NCBI GenBank assembly: GCA_905221615.1 | Contig: CAJNDT010000140.1 | Span: forward strand, 232,012 to 296,011 | Length of the DNA stretch: 64,000 nucleotides | Direction: 5' to 3' | From: Symbiodinium sp. CCMP2592 | Lineage: Eukaryota > Sar > Dinophyceae > Suessiales > Symbiodiniaceae | Shown: positions 39,857-50,718 of the stretch, piece after piece | Layout of the letters: each line of letters starts with the position of its first letter | Numbering within the stretch: the stretch's first letter is position 1 | Made by a program: the position numbers and the translations under genes | Notes under the pieces: model-generated | Told to the model about the DNA's origin: nothing | Seen by the model: the letters and a program-made list of their open reading frames with translations, nothing else | Database searches by the model: none

Positions 39857-39981
39857 CTTAGTAGCTGAGTGGATACACTTTACACTTTTGGGGATAATTA
39901 GGGGTTAGGGTTTAGGGTAACACTACCCACTATAAGACTAAAAGTGTACACTTCTTGGGGCTTAAGAACTCAGCAACTAAG
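39857..39981. mobile_element. Family I MITE with telomere insertion
   Basis: Complete ends. The loop carries an insertion GGGGTTAGGGTTTAGGG (39901-39917) between GGATAATTA and CACTACCC. Confidence 0.9.
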
Positions 39982-40398
39982 TTGCTGGGGTGCTATAGTT
40001 TCGTATGCTTCTCCCACTGAGACTCAGCCAGTGGTATTTCTATCGAGTTAGATCCCTTTTCGGGTACTTATAACTCTACTTGTTACCTACTTACTTAGTC
40101 CCCCCAGCATTGGATAAAAGAAGTGTATTAGCAAGAGTTAATTCACAAGGATCTGGAAGATAGAAAGCTTCTCCAGGACCCACCCCTAAAGTTGGAGAGG
40201 ACAAGTAGGGTTCTATAGGCCCGTGTGGGGTTCTAGCAGACATTCCTTGCGGTTCCATCCCGGTTATGATTGTGGTATACTAAAGCCCAATACCGTATTC
40301 AGATGATTAAGCCCCCATGTTAGAGATGCTGGCTTCGAGGGTTGTAGGACGTTTCGGATTCTTCGTGGTGTTCTGGGCCAGCAAGGTTGGACCTCACC

Positions 40399-40503
40399 TC
40401 CTTAGAAGATCGTGGGACTTTGTAACTGGGGTTATAAGCACTTAATGCCCCCAATTAAGGTACTTATATCTTTACATACTAAGTCCCATGATCCCCCAAG
40501 TAG
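40399..40503. mobile_element. Family F MITE, GATCATGGGACT subtype
   Basis: TCCTTAGAAGATCGTGGGAC to AAGTCCCATGATCCCCCAAG. A right-half F copy lies at 40040-40107. Confidence 0.8.
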
Positions 40504-40618
40504 AAGTCACGTAAGTGGCGTTTCACGGTAGTACAACTCCTGCTCAACTTCTTTCAGTGAGCTTGAACCCTGAAACCTTAAACCACAAAACCTTTCAAGA
40601 GGCTAGGCTTGGACCCTA

Positions 40619-40728
40619 ATGTAGGAACCTGATTAAGAAACCCTGGGCTTATTAATTACCCCAAAATAGTAGGGTTCATATTAAGGAGCCCCAATGAATG
40701 CCCAAGGTTTCTTGATCAGGTTCCTACA
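40619..40728. mobile_element. Family M MITE
   Basis: ATGTAGGAACCTGATTAAGA to TCTTGATCAGGTTCCTACAT. Confidence 0.88.
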
Positions 40729-41179
40729 TTAAACCCAAGACCATGAAGAACCCGAAATCTAAACCCATCACAAAGCCAAGGTGAAACATACCAAGTGCTG
40801 GGAGCTCTCTCAGCGAAGCTGTCCCCGGACTAGATAGAATCCAACATGGAGGTTTCCTTGAAGTTGAGCGATTCGTAGGGGTTGGTGCGTGTTGGATTTA
40901 TTGACGTGTAGGGTTTTTTTGTGGTCCAGAAGGTTTGCTATCGGATGCTTATCGGGTTTCTGCCCGGTCTCGCCAAAGGGGGTTTGGGGTTGAGGTTTTT
41001 TGCCTAAGAGATTGGAGTTTAGGGGTGTGCGGTTTCTGTTTCTGGGTCTCCCTGTACAATAATCCCAATGAATAACCCCAACAGCGGAATGGCTGTCGTC
41101 GGGCTCACATGAACGGTGCCAGAAAAGCTCAAAGAGCTGTAGATGCAGGCATTGAACAAAAGACTCTGATTCGCTTAAG

Positions 41180-42612
41180 GTAAGCGTGTGCAGCAAGATT
41201 TTCGGGTTTAGCGACGGCATGGAGGTTTAGCAGTGCTGCAACGCAGGCCAAATGCGTTTACCAGGCCTCGGGAAATGCATTTGAGCTCGGTTTGAAGCTT
41301 CGGGACGAGCTGAATTCCAGCCCGGGACTGGGAGCAGGAGGGGCATTAGCAAGGCTAAGAAAGCTGTAAAATTTGGGGCTTGGACAATGCATTTGGGGCC
41401 GTTGGATACCAAAGTAAAGCGTGTGCAGCAGGATTTTCGGGCTTAGCGACGGCATTGAGGATTAGCACTGCTGCAAAGCAGGCTAGATGCGACGCAGGCC
41501 AAATGCGTTTACCAGGCCTCGGGAAATGCATTTGGGCTCGGTTTAAAGCTTCCGGAGGTGAATTACAGCCCGGGACTGGGAGCAGGAGGGGCAAAAGCTG
41601 TAAAATGCGGCTTTCAAGGCTGGGACAATGCATACCAAAGTAAAGCGTGTGCAGCAGGATATTCGGGTTTAGCGACGGCATGGAGGTTGAGCACTGCTGC
41701 AACGCAGGCCAAATGCGTTTAGCAAGCCTCGGGAAATGCATTTGGGCTCGGTCTGAAGCTTCGGAGCTGAATTACAGCCCGGGACTGGGAGCAGCAGGGG
41801 CGTTAGCAAGGCTGACAAAGCTGTAAACTGCAGTTTTCAAGCCTTGGACAATGCATTCGGGGCTGTTGGAGACCAAAGCAAAGCGTGTGCAGCAGGATTT
41901 TCGGGTTTAGGGGCGGGATTCAAGGTCCAGATCTGCTGCAACACAGGCCAAATGCGTTTACCAGGCCTCGGGAAATGCAGCCTGGGATTGGGAGCAGGAG
42001 GGGCATTAGCAAGGCTAAGAAGGCTGTAAAATGCGGGGCTTGGGCATTAGCAAGGCTAAGAAAGCTGTTAAATGCGGTTTTCAAGGCTTGGACAATGCAT
42101 TTGGGGCCGTTGGATACCAAAGTAAAGCGTGTGCAGCAGGATTTTCGGGTTTAGCCACGGCATGGAGGTTGAGCACTGCTGCAACGCAGGCCAAATGGGT
42201 TTACCAGGCCTCGGAAAATGCATTTGGGCTCGGTTTGAAGCTTCCGGATGTGAACTACATCCCGGGACTGGGGCCAGGAGAGGCACTCCAGATCTGCTTG
42301 CAACGCAGGCCAAATGCGTTTACCAGGCCTCGGGAAATGCATTTGGGCTCGGTTTGAAGCTTCGGGAGCTGAATTACAGACCGGGAGTGGGACAAGGAGG
42401 GGCATTAGCAAGGCTGAGAAAGCTACAAGCTTGAAATATATGTTTAGGGCCGTTGGAGACCCAAGCAAAGCGTGTGCAGCAGGATTCTCGGGTTTAGGGG
42501 CGGCGGGATTCAAGGTCCAGATCTGCTGCAACGCAGGCCAAATGCGTTTACCAGGCCTCGGGACATGCATGCGGGTTTGGTTTGAAGCTTCGGGAGCTGA
42601 ATTTCAAAGAAG
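41180..42612. repeat. Degenerate satellite, period about 235 bp, six copies
   Basis: Units begin near 41185, 41418, 41644, 41882, 42126 and 42469 with GCGTGTGCAGCAGGATTTTC. They contain GGAAATGCATTTGGGCTCGG and GGACAATGCATTTGG blocks. Unit lengths vary (226-244 bp, one of 343) through internal deletion and duplication. The many frames crossing it look alike on both strands and are not credible genes. The flank at 40800-41170 is unique with no clear exon. Confidence 0.9.
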
Positions 42613-42690
42613 CCCTGGACGCCTAAACCTTACACCCTGACGCAGCATCTCCATGATAGGAAGAGCCGACGGCGAAGGTGTCAAATTACA

Positions 42691-42970
42691 CCGGAACCTG
42701 CTTCGGAACATGCCCCGGAACCGCTCCGGAACCTGCCGGAAGCTGCCCCGACCTTCCCCCGCAACATCACCGGAACCTGCCGGAACCTGCCCCGACCTTC
42801 CCCCGCAACATCACCGGAACTTGCTTCGGAACTTCACCGGAACCTGCCCGGAACCTCCCCCGGAGCCTGCCGGAACCTGCCCCGGAACTTGCCCCGCAAC
42901 ATCACCGGAACTTGCTTCGGAACCTCGCCGGAACCTGCCCGGAACCTCCCCGGAACCTGCCGGAACTTGC
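42691..42970. repeat. GGAACCTGCC-based minisatellite
   Basis: Short GGAACCTGCC / GGAACTTGCT words in irregular higher-order blocks, including a near-perfect 40-bp duplication (CCCCGACCTTCCCCCGCAAC). Long Pro/Thr/Glu frames result. I do not consider them coding. Confidence 0.85.
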
Positions 42971-43226
42971 CCCAGGCGTCGCCCACCTACCCCAGAGCTT
43001 ACGCTGTTGGGGAAAAAGGAACTACTTTGGGGCTTTAGGGTGCTACCATTAATCCAGTAAGCCTGAAAACCCAACAGACCCAGCACCGACTTCCAAGCCC
43101 TAATCTCCACATCTCCGACCCTAAACCCTAAAAACCCCTAAACCCTTGTACGGGCTATTCGAAGTTTGAAGCCTCGATCCCAAAATCCGGCCGAAAACTC
43201 TGTATAGTAGCATGATATGATATGAT

Positions 43227-43321
43227 CTAGGGTTCCCATCGGTACCCTTTTTCCCTTTTTGTAGTTCTAGGTTTCTTATAAAGTTACCTAATACCAAAAA
43301 GGGAGCCCTTTTTATTCCTAG
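43227..43321. mobile_element. Family K MITE
   Basis: GATCTAGGG...CCCTTTTT to TTTTTATTCCTAG. The right end is shorter than in other K copies. From 43330 to 43680 no gene is evident. Confidence 0.75.
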
Positions 43322-43747
43322 CAGCCCACCCAACCACGCGACTCCCGCCAGCAACTACATTTCCCTGGGGCGCTACGACATCCTGCAAAGTAGGAGCACC
43401 AGCACGATTTATGGGTGGAGTAGGGTCAGTGGACGCACCATTACAGATCAGGTAAAGCTCGTCTCAATCTTCAGAAACTGGCTTTTCTTACACGGCAATC
43501 GGATTCGGTGAGCTGTGTGCCATGGCGCACTTTCGTGGAAGGCGGCTGAGTTCTGGTTGAGGCATGGCGACAAATTTACATCTATTCCCGGAGTAGTCGT
43601 GCGCTGGTGGGTGGACTGACTCTGAATGTCACATGCCGGTAGTATCTGCGGCGGAGTGTCTTGGGATGGGCGCTGAGCTTAGGTTACTGGGCATTCTAGT
43701 GATATGCTGCCATATCGGTCATTTACTATAAGACAATCGGCAAGATT

Positions 43748-43850
43748 AGGTTGCTGAGCAGTACCCTTTGCCCTTTTCCTGTTAAGGGTTTCCTTCTTGA
43801 AACAGAAAAGTAGGAGAAAGGGTACAGTTTTTACAAACGGGCTGTTGAGG
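43748..43850. mobile_element. Family L MITE-like element
   Basis: GGTTGCTGAGCAGTACCCTT to AAAGGGTACAGTTTTTAC, with an inner GTTTCCTTCTTGAAACAG. Confidence 0.5.
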
Positions 43851-43902
43851 AAGGAACATAAAAGAACTTCAAGCCTCAAATCTCCAACTCTTGAAAAGGA
43901 AA

Positions 43903-43999
43903 CCGTAAACCCCGAAACCCTAAACCCCTAAACCCCGAACCCCCAAACCGTAAACCCTAAACCCCTAAACCCCTAACCCCTAATTCCTAAACCCCGAAA
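43903..43999. repeat. Interstitial CCCTAAA array
   Basis: About 12 telomere-like units with C/G and spacing variants. Confidence 0.9.
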
Positions 44000-44120
44000 C
44001 CGTCCCCTGAAGCCCTGTCTCCGAAAAATTTCAGGCGACAGCTTCAGTTTCAAGGATTCCCGATTGGGGTTCATGATGTAGGGTACTACAGGGGTCCCTT
44101 GAAGGGGATCCTCATGATTT

Positions 44121-44186
44121 GGGAGTTTCCGAAAACCAGGGTTACCTTATTTTGGGGTTTAGTGTCCCTCGTTTTCGGAGACTCCC
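44121..44186. mobile_element. Family B MITE, internally deleted
   Basis: Both ends intact (GGGAGTTTCCGAAAACCAGG / TTTTCGGAGACTCCC) but only 66 bp long. Confidence 0.85.
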
Positions 44187-44474
44187 ACTTGGGGTGCTTT
44201 CGGGGTCTCTTCAAGGGGATCCTCAAAAAAGGTTATTTGTAAGCTAGAGTATAGACGCCTATTTAAAGGCCCATTTAAGTAAGGTATGATTACGTATAAT
44301 GTGAGTTAAGGTACTAATGTCCTTATAGTTACGAAGTCCCATGATCCTTTAAGTATCTATTTTGGGATTTTCTTCTTTAAACGGAAGAGGAGGAAATTAT
44401 ATAGGGGCTATCCAGGAACCTAGACAAAAGCCCTAAATCCCGAAGCCCTGAGCCCGAGCGGCATCATCAAGCTT

Positions 44475-44604
44475 ACTTGGAGGGTTTCGGGGACTTAGTA
44501 AATAGGTAATAAGTAGACTTATAAGTGGCCTATCAGGGATCTTAGTTGGGTTTATGGCACTTATCAAAAAGTAACGATGTAGTAAATCCCCCGACCTTCC
44601 AAGT
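44475..44604. mobile_element. Family F MITE
   Basis: TACTTGGAGGGTTTCGGGGA to AATCCCCCGACCTTCCAAGT. A right half of the other F subtype lies just before, at 44328-44355. Confidence 0.88.
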
Positions 44605-44654
44605 ACCCAGCGCAAGAAGTGCTGCAGAGCGCAAAGCCTCCTAAACCCGAAAAG

Positions 44655-44763
44655 CCTACTATAATGTCTTCACAAACCCCGAAAAAGGCTATTCGTTAGG
44701 GTTCCTTCTTATAGCTAGACTATAGAGGAGTTCAGAGCCCCATTCTAACTATGAAGGCCCCTA
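44655..44763. mobile_element. Family H MITE, diverged
   Basis: GGGTTCCTTCTTATAGCTAG core and AACTATGAAGGCCCCTACG right end. Confidence 0.55.
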
Positions 44764-44997
44764 CGCTAACCAACTATACTCATATTGACTTGTAGCCCTA
44801 ATTGAGGTACTGATATCAATACGTCCTGCGTCGCATGGCCCCCCAAGGATATCCCCCTTTTGTGAAGTCAAGGTTCCTTCAGCTCAACCTGCAAGGTATA
44901 TCGGAAATCCCTGAACGGTTTTTTGGGGGGGGTTTGGGGTTCTCTAAGGATTCCGTATACAAATTCCATGGGTTTAGTGATGAGGCTTTGGGGTGCC

Positions 44998-45073
44998 CCT
45001 AAACCCTGAACCCTGAACCCTAAACCCTAAACCCTGACCCCCAAACCCTAAACCCTAAACCCCCAAACCCCTT
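44998..45073. repeat. Interstitial CCCTAAA array
   Basis: Nine or ten CCCTAAA/CCCTGAA units. From 45074 to 45410 no gene is evident. Confidence 0.9.
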
Positions 45074-45414
45074 TGCTAAGGTCCCGGTTCCTTCAGCTTA
45101 TCGCCTCGGCATCCTCGATGCTGACTGTGGAGTCGCCCTTTTGGCTTCGACTGGACCGACATGTTGTTTGGGTGTTTGTAGGGTTCGTTGAAAGGGGTCC
45201 TTGAAGGGATCTATAGAGGGTTCTATGAGGAGGTTGCTAGAAAGGTTTGGGGTTGAGGTTTTTAGATGGATTACAATGTGGCTTTGAGTGTCGGGTTCAG
45301 GCTTTTTGTACGGCTTACATCCGATTCCACAGGAGGCCCTTGTTTATTGCGGGCTCTATAAGTGTCTTTCTATAAGGCTTCTACAGGGTTTCGGATTGGG
45401 CTCTTGTCTTTTTA

Positions 45415-45520
45415 TAGTAGAAGCCAGAAAGTTGGAACATCAATATTTGAATGCCCTTAAGGTCAAGTATAGGGGATCCCAGCTTCGATCATCCTAAATC
45501 CATGTTCTGGCTTTCTGGGA
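45415..45520. mobile_element. Family G MITE
   Basis: TATAGTAGAAGCCAGAAAGT to CATGTTCTGGCTTTCTGGGA. Confidence 0.8.
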
Positions 45521-45724
45521 TGAACCTACAGGTTCTATGAGGAAGGCTCGTGCAGGCCACAAGGCTTCATAAAATCAGGGTCTGAATAAACAGGTCTGCC
45601 ATTCCCTTGGGCTCCTTGCTACAAGATAACTTGGTGTAAAAGAGGCCCAAAAAACAATATTACTATTCCTCAGGGCTCTGTACTACAATTTTATTTCAAC
45701 CATACTCCCTAAAAACCCTCTTAA

Positions 45725-45815
45725 CTTGCCTTCGGTTAGTAGGGAATGGAGGAATGGGGTACAAGTATAACTACTATTACTACCATTCTTCCATTCCCTA
45801 CTAACCAAAGGTAAG
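45725..45815. mobile_element. Family D MITE
   Basis: CTTGCCTTCGGTTAGTAGGG to ACTAACCAAAGGTAAG with the standard ACTACTATTACTACC loop. Confidence 0.92.
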
Positions 45816-45891
45816 TTCATCCCTCTTGGAACTATCAAGGCGCCTATGTTGACGGGAATCAGGGAGTCGATGTATCTCGGGGTGCCCATGT

Positions 45892-45992
45892 GGAAGTTTC
45901 CAAAAATTAGGGTTGCCTTGTTTGGGGCCCTTACAATAAGGATCCTAGTATTTAGGGTACTATATGAGGGCCCCCTATTTTCGGAAACTCCC
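45892..45992. mobile_element. Family B MITE, TSD ATGT
   Basis: GGAAGTTTCCAAAAATTAGG to TTTTCGGAAACTCCC. ATGT occurs on both sides, and the right ATGT is shared with the C element that follows. Confidence 0.93.
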
Positions 45993-45996
45993 ATGT

Positions 45997-46096
45997 GGGT
46001 GGCTGTCACAATTAGGGTCCCTTTTGGGTCTTTATGATAATACGGCACCTAATATTTAGGGTACCCAAAAAGGGACCCTAATTTTGACAACCACCC
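45997..46096. mobile_element. Family C MITE, TSD ATGT
   Basis: GGGTGGCTGTCACAATTAGG to TTTTGACAACCACCC with ATGT on both sides. It is separated from the B element by one shared ATGT. Confidence 0.94.
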
Positions 46097-46332
46097 ATGT
46101 GTTAAACCTGCAACCCAACCTCTCCAAAAGCCCTTAAGTAAGGAAGCTCCTTAGACTACTTTGGGGTATCTTTTCATTAGGTTTAGGTATTTTGGAGCCT
46201 CTGTCGCCTAGAAATACCCCGTTCATACCGACTCCTAGTTATACTGAATGATAGGAGTAAGGACGATTTGATCGAAGCTGGGAGGCCGCAGTAGTTTCTA
46301 GCTTCTCCTGCAGATTTTCAAAGTCTTACAAG

Positions 46333-46671
46333 CTACATGATCATCATGGTACTGGTTTTGAGATATTTAAGGTAACGGACCTGGTCTGAACGATACCTGA
46401 CATGGCTAGGGGTGGGGTTGCAACCAGATCGTTTCGGGTGGTCCTGAGTTTTGAAAGTACCGACAAATGCAGGTGCTTGGAGTTTGCGCCTTGTCATGGC
46501 AAGCACGCGGAACGCCGGCCGGCGTCCTCTGCCATGAGACCTATTCGACAAGGTCACCGTCGCATTGTGGATATCCCGCCAGGAAGTCGGCATGGGCATG
46601 GCCCGCCTCGGCGAAGCCCCCGCAAAGTCGATGGAGGGAAAGGCATCTTCGACCTCAGCATGTGAGCCCAA
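46333..46671 (-). CDS. Candidate exon, strand uncertain
   Basis: On the minus strand SHAEVEDAFPSIDFAGASPR continues through AMPMPTSWRDIHNATVTLSN with about 70% GC at third positions. A plus frame over the same island is open with weaker bias. Splice borders are unclear. Confidence 0.3.
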   Translation of the reverse strand: MGSHAEVEDAFPSIDFAGASPRRAMPMPTSWRDIHNATVTLSNRSHGRGRRPAFRVLAMTRRKLQAPAFVGTFKTQDHPKRSGCNPTPSHVRYRSDQVRYLKYLKTSTMMIM

Positions 46672-46689
46672 ACGCAGGAGGTTTGAGGT

Positions 46690-46809
46690 TACTTGGAGGA
46701 GCAGGTAATAAGCAGAGTTATAAGTACCCTAAAGGGGACCCTTAAATGGGATTATCGTACTTATAACTTTTGAAAAATACTACTTCGTAAGTCCCCCGAC
46801 CCTCCAAGT
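46690..46809. mobile_element. Family F MITE
   Basis: TACTTGGAGGAGCAGGTAAT to GTCCCCCGACCCTCCAAGTA. The inner ACTTAGTAAGTA segment of the left arm is deleted. Confidence 0.82.
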
Positions 46810-46997
46810 AAGGGTCCCGGAAGCACCAGTCCTCTTGCGCCTGTGGCTAGTCGCGATTGGCATCTTGAAGCAGTTTGGCGGCCAAGTTCCTTCTTGGCTT
46901 TGGATGTTCAAGATGCAAACTTGTCGTGTAATGCTCACAGTACTCTCCACGAAGCCCGCACGATAGACCTAAGCCGAGTTGAAGTTCAGGTGAGTTT

Positions 46998-47052
46998 TAC
47001 ACTAAACCCTATACCTAAACCCTAAACCCTAAACCTAAACCCTAAACCCTAC
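46998..47052. repeat. Interstitial CCCTAAA array
   Basis: Seven units. Confidence 0.88.
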
Positions 47053-47140
47053 ATCCACAAACCGAGTTCAACAAACCGAGCTCAAGCCTAAGTTGAGGTC
47101 TTCTAGACATGGGCACCCACAAAGCGGGAAGTTCCTATGT

Positions 47141-47234
47141 GGGTGGTTGTCAAAGTTATGGCCCCTTTTTGGGTACCCTAAATATTAAAATTAGGTGCCG
47201 TATTGTAATAAGGACCCAAAAGGGACAACCACCC
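47141..47234. mobile_element. Family C MITE, TSD ATGT
   Basis: GGGTGGTTGTCAAAGTTATG to GGGACAACCACCC, with the right arm shortened. Perfect ATGT flanks. Confidence 0.92.
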
Positions 47235-47484
47235 ATGTCTCTCCCAAGAAACAGCTCATATAGAAGCCAGAACAAATATCAATGAATTTTACAATGATAT
47301 ACCCCAAAGGCCCTGTTCCAAGTATTAAAGACCTCATATGACAGAAACGGAAGCTAAACAAGCAATGCTTTTAGGTTGTTCTGATGGTCTCCTGATTTGA
47401 GAGGAAATTCTAAACATGGCTGTGCTGCCGCCGTTCTCGACAGGAGCTTCACCGCGCTTCCTTGGCTTTAGAGGCCCGCCTCCC

Positions 47485-47580
47485 GCAGAGTCCAACACCC
47501 CTTAATTCAGGAATTTACCTTGAATCATATTCGGTATCCTTAATCTTAGCTAAAGGTAATTGAGGGATATTGGAGTCTTT
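47485..47580. mobile_element. Family E MITE
   Basis: GCAGAGTCCAACACCCCTTA to AGGGATATTGGAGTCTTTGC. Confidence 0.75.
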
Positions 47581-47779
47581 GCGAGCCCCTTAATCAGGAA
47601 TATGACTTACGTCCTATGATGGTCGTAAACCCACCATAAACGCCTTAATCCTGTACCCGAAGCCCTGCAAAACTAGAATCCAGAACCCTACACGCACCAA
47701 AGCCTACAAGCCTTGAGCCCTTAAGTCATACTCCTTAACCAAGGTCCCAGCCCCCAAAGAAGCACCACTCAACGTGTCG

Positions 47780-47905
47780 ATGACGAGAGTGATAGCGATG
47801 ATGAAGAGCATGATGATAGTGATGATATCTATGCTGCTGGCGATGATGATTACAATAATGATGATGACGATGATGATAGCAATGCTGACAGCAATGGTGG
47901 TGACC
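47780..47905. repeat. GATGAT-rich tract
   Basis: Impure GAT/ATG microsatellite that yields a spurious Met-rich frame. Confidence 0.75.
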
Positions 47906-47930
47906 GGCGATCTGGAAAACGTTTTTCCGC

Positions 47931-48192
47931 GCAGGTACCTTTTTCCCCGGACCTTCTTCGCCCCACAAACTTCAGGTTCTTCGGCGCAGGTACCTTTTTC
48001 CCCGGACCTTTTTCGCCCCACAAACTTCAGGTTCTTCGGCGCAGGTACCTTTTTCCCCGGACCTTTTTCGCCCCACAAACTTCAGGTTCTTCGGCGCAGG
48101 TACCTTTTTCCCCGGACCTTTTTCGCCCCACAAACTTCAGGTTCTTGGGCGCAGGTACCTTTTTCCCCGGACCTTTTTCGCCCCACAAACTT
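47931..48192. repeat. 55-bp minisatellite, 4.7 copies
   Basis: Units start GCAGGTACCTTTTTCCCCGG at 47931, 47986, 48041, 48096 and 48151. Only two or three bases differ between copies. The period is not a multiple of three, so it does not encode a protein repeat. Confidence 0.95.
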
Positions 48193-48309
48193 GTCCCAAC
48201 CTTCAAAATCATCGGCCCCACCAGCGTTTTCGCCTCCTCCCGTAACACTGCCTTGGCTGCCCGGCTACACGGATTGGCTATTTTGGGGGGCTGGTGCCTG
48301 AGCTAAGGG

Positions 48310-49260
48310 GTTTCGGAGGCTAGTGGTTCCCACTTAAAGGGAGCCCCAAAAATCGAATGGGCCTTAATCATTGGAGCAAGGCTCCTTTTCATAGGGGTTC
48401 GGCTAGGAGCTTATCTGTATGTGTTTAATATAACGGCCTTACTGATTGGAAGAGGGTTTCGGGGTACGTTGGTGTGTAACCATAATGGAAGGCCTAAGGA
48501 ATTGTATGACTAGCTGTCCAGGCTTCTATATCATCCTACCAGTACATGAGTTCAGGGGCTACAGGATCAGGGGATTGAGTAACTTGGATTAGAAAAGTTG
48601 GCTATGCTTAACTTTTGGGGTAGGGTTTGGGGTTGAGGGGCCGACATGGCCTTCTACGAGAGCTACATGCAGTGGATATAAGTCCAACGCAAAAATGTTA
48701 AAGAACAAACATCTACACCTTGAGATCCGTACTTACCGGCCGTTTACAACAAGTGGCTCGCGTACTGCAATGGTAGATATAGTGGCGGCAGACGTACAAG
48801 GCTTCGAGGGCCAAGGCATAAGGTAATTAGGCTTTAAGTCGGCAGGGATTATTCTGCATGTACCTTACTTATTGCTTGTGGTACATAAGTTCGAGTTCGA
48901 AGTAGGGCAAAAAGATGTTTTACTCCATGTACAACGTCCATGCCACACAGTCCTGATCCTTCACGTAGCCATTGGGCGTACGACAACAAAGGTGGTTTGG
49001 CGAGGCAGACTTACTAGTCTTTTGACGCCCTCTAACAGCCAGGGAACATCTCTAGCCAAAGTTCAATTATTGAGAGCTTGACGCCCGACAGGCACAGATA
49101 GACAGATAGATGGAAGTACAGAAGCATATACATGTACATACTCATGTGCAACCGTTCACATCTGCATGTGCAACTGTTACTGTTGGATAACCCCAAAGGC
49201 CGCAAAGAACGATGTCGTCCGCTGCCACACCGCCTTGGGTGGAGACGCATGTAGCTGGGC
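48310..49260. other. No supported gene
   Basis: Mixed DNA. Frames near 48872-49081 lack codon bias and element ends were not found. Confidence 0.35.
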
Positions 49261-49296
49261 TCGTGTTTGTGAGCTTTGCGCTCAGGGACTAGAACT

Positions 49297-49412
49297 GGGA
49301 GTTTCCGAAAATAGGGGACCCTAATATGGTACCCTCAATAGTAAGATCCTTATTACAAGGACCCCGAAATAAGGTACCCCCTCCCCCCCCACCCCAATTT
49401 TCCGAAACTCCC
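49297..49412. mobile_element. Family B MITE
   Basis: GGGAGTTTCCGAAAATAGGG to TTTTCCGAAACTCCC, with a C-run (CCCCCTCCCCCCCCACCCC) grown inside the right arm. Confidence 0.88.
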
Positions 49413-49468
49413 AAACAAGTTCGCTTCGCCTGCAAGGAAGTTGAATGGGGGATCGCAGTCTTCCAGCT

Positions 49469-49569
49469 GGGTGGTTGTCAATATTAGGGTCCTTTTTTGG
49501 GTCCTTATTATAATACGGCACGTGATATGTAGGGTACCCAACAAGGGACCATAATTTTGACAACTACCC
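49469..49569. mobile_element. Family C MITE, TSD AGCT
   Basis: GGGTGGTTGTCAATATTAGG to TTTTGACAACTACCC with perfect AGCT flanks. Confidence 0.93.
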
Positions 49570-49759
49570 AGCTGTTGAGACCGTCACTGAAGCCAGTCAG
49601 GGGTGCTCCGTGATGTCTCAAGCTCCTGTGCTCCCTCGCCTGTTAGAGGGAGTGTGTGGGTCATTTGTCTTAGTGCTGTCTGTTGTTTCGATTTTTGCAT
49701 TCTGTTGTTGCCGCTTGGTGGCGTAGTCGGGCCATGCATGAACAACTCGGAGCGAATGA

Positions 49760-49879
49760 GAAGCCATAACTTGTAATTCTGGTGACAAGTTCCTCGACCA
49801 AATATTTAAGACTCGTCTGTCGATGGTGAACCACGAAATCTTAGCGTTTCAGACAGAAGAGGACCACATCAAGCGTTGA
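49760..49879 (+). CDS. Candidate exon, probably same gene as 50031
   Basis: The frame reads GDKFLDQIFKTRLSMVNHEI then LAFQTEEDHIKR and TGA. CGAAATCTTAG occurs here and again just before the 50031 exon, and the two frames share an N.EIL pattern, suggesting a duplicated exon or intron border. Confidence 0.36.
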   Translation, partial: EAITCNSGDKFLDQIFKTRLSMVNHEILAFQTEEDHIKR

Positions 49880-50030
49880 AACGCTCAAGAGTCTCATCCA
49901 CGCACCCTAAAGATCCCGTATTATAGATCCCTTAAAGGAACCCTTGTAGGTCCCTTATAGGTCCCTTATTATAGGTCCCTTAAGCCTGAACCGACACCTG
50001 CATCCGCTCTCATCCGAAACGAAATCTTAG

Positions 50031-50148
50031 GTTGGAATGCTCAGCTCGACGCCGTCTACCACGCAGCCGCCCACGGCTGCACCAGCTGCTCGGCATGTGA
50101 TGTCCAGACAATCCGAAAGCCGCATCACAAAAGGAATGATTTGTTAAG
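50031..50148 (+). CDS. Candidate internal exon, unknown gene
   Basis: Consensus borders, ATCTTAG|G and TTAAG|GTACAT. The frame GWNAQLDAVYHAAAHGCTSC, then SACDVQTIRKPHHKRNDLLR, has high GC3 and a Cys/His cluster (C..C..C and H..HH) that could bind metal. The frame remains open about 40 codons upstream and 40 downstream. No family recognised. Confidence 0.5.
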
Positions 50149-50604
50149 GTACATTCTTCATGCCGAGACTGACTCCGCGTTTGGTGTCACTAGCAGAAGA
50201 GGGTTTTTAAAAACGAATCAAGGGCTCTGGCTTTGTTTTCCTGGTGAGGCTGGGATCGAAGACCGCTGGCAGCTTGGTTGACCACCTGGCCACTCGTCTG
50301 ATGGGCTTTGGTTTCAGGCTTAAGGTTTGGGGTGTGGGCTTGGGTTTAAAGGTTAGCCTTTCGGAGTTAGGGAAGGCTTTGAGGGAAGGTTTAGGGTTTG
50401 GGGTTTAAAGGTTAGCCTGTTGGATTTAGGGGAGGGTTTGGGCTTTGGGCTTGGGGTTTAAAGGTTAGCCCTCTTGGATAGAGGGAATGGTTAGGATTTC
50501 GGGTTCAGGCTTGACCCAAAAAAGATGGGCTTATTTGCTTTAGGCTTCAGGGACCGCCTGGATAATGTAGAGGGTTCACTGACTCCTATAACCCGGTATC
50601 CAGC

Positions 50605-50712
50605 AGGCTGTTCAGTGGTACACCTTTTTACTTTCAGGTTTCTGGGTTCCTATTATAAAATAAGAAGCCTAAGACAGTATATACTTTTTCCCAGTGGGTT
50701 ACTGAACAGCCT
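50605..50712. mobile_element. Family L MITE
   Basis: Perfect 12-base ends AGGCTGTTCAGT / ACTGAACAGCCT with a CTTTTT/AAAAAG-bearing core. Confidence 0.7.
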
Positions 50713-50718
50713 AGGCAT

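Noticed and set aside
42653-43060. Pro/Glu/Thr-rich 135-codon protein
   Set aside because: Frames of the GGAACCTGCC minisatellite. Two plus frames and one minus frame are equally long.
47774-48301. 175-codon plus frame over the 55-bp array
   Set aside because: The repeat period is not divisible by three and the N-terminus is a GAT-type microsatellite.
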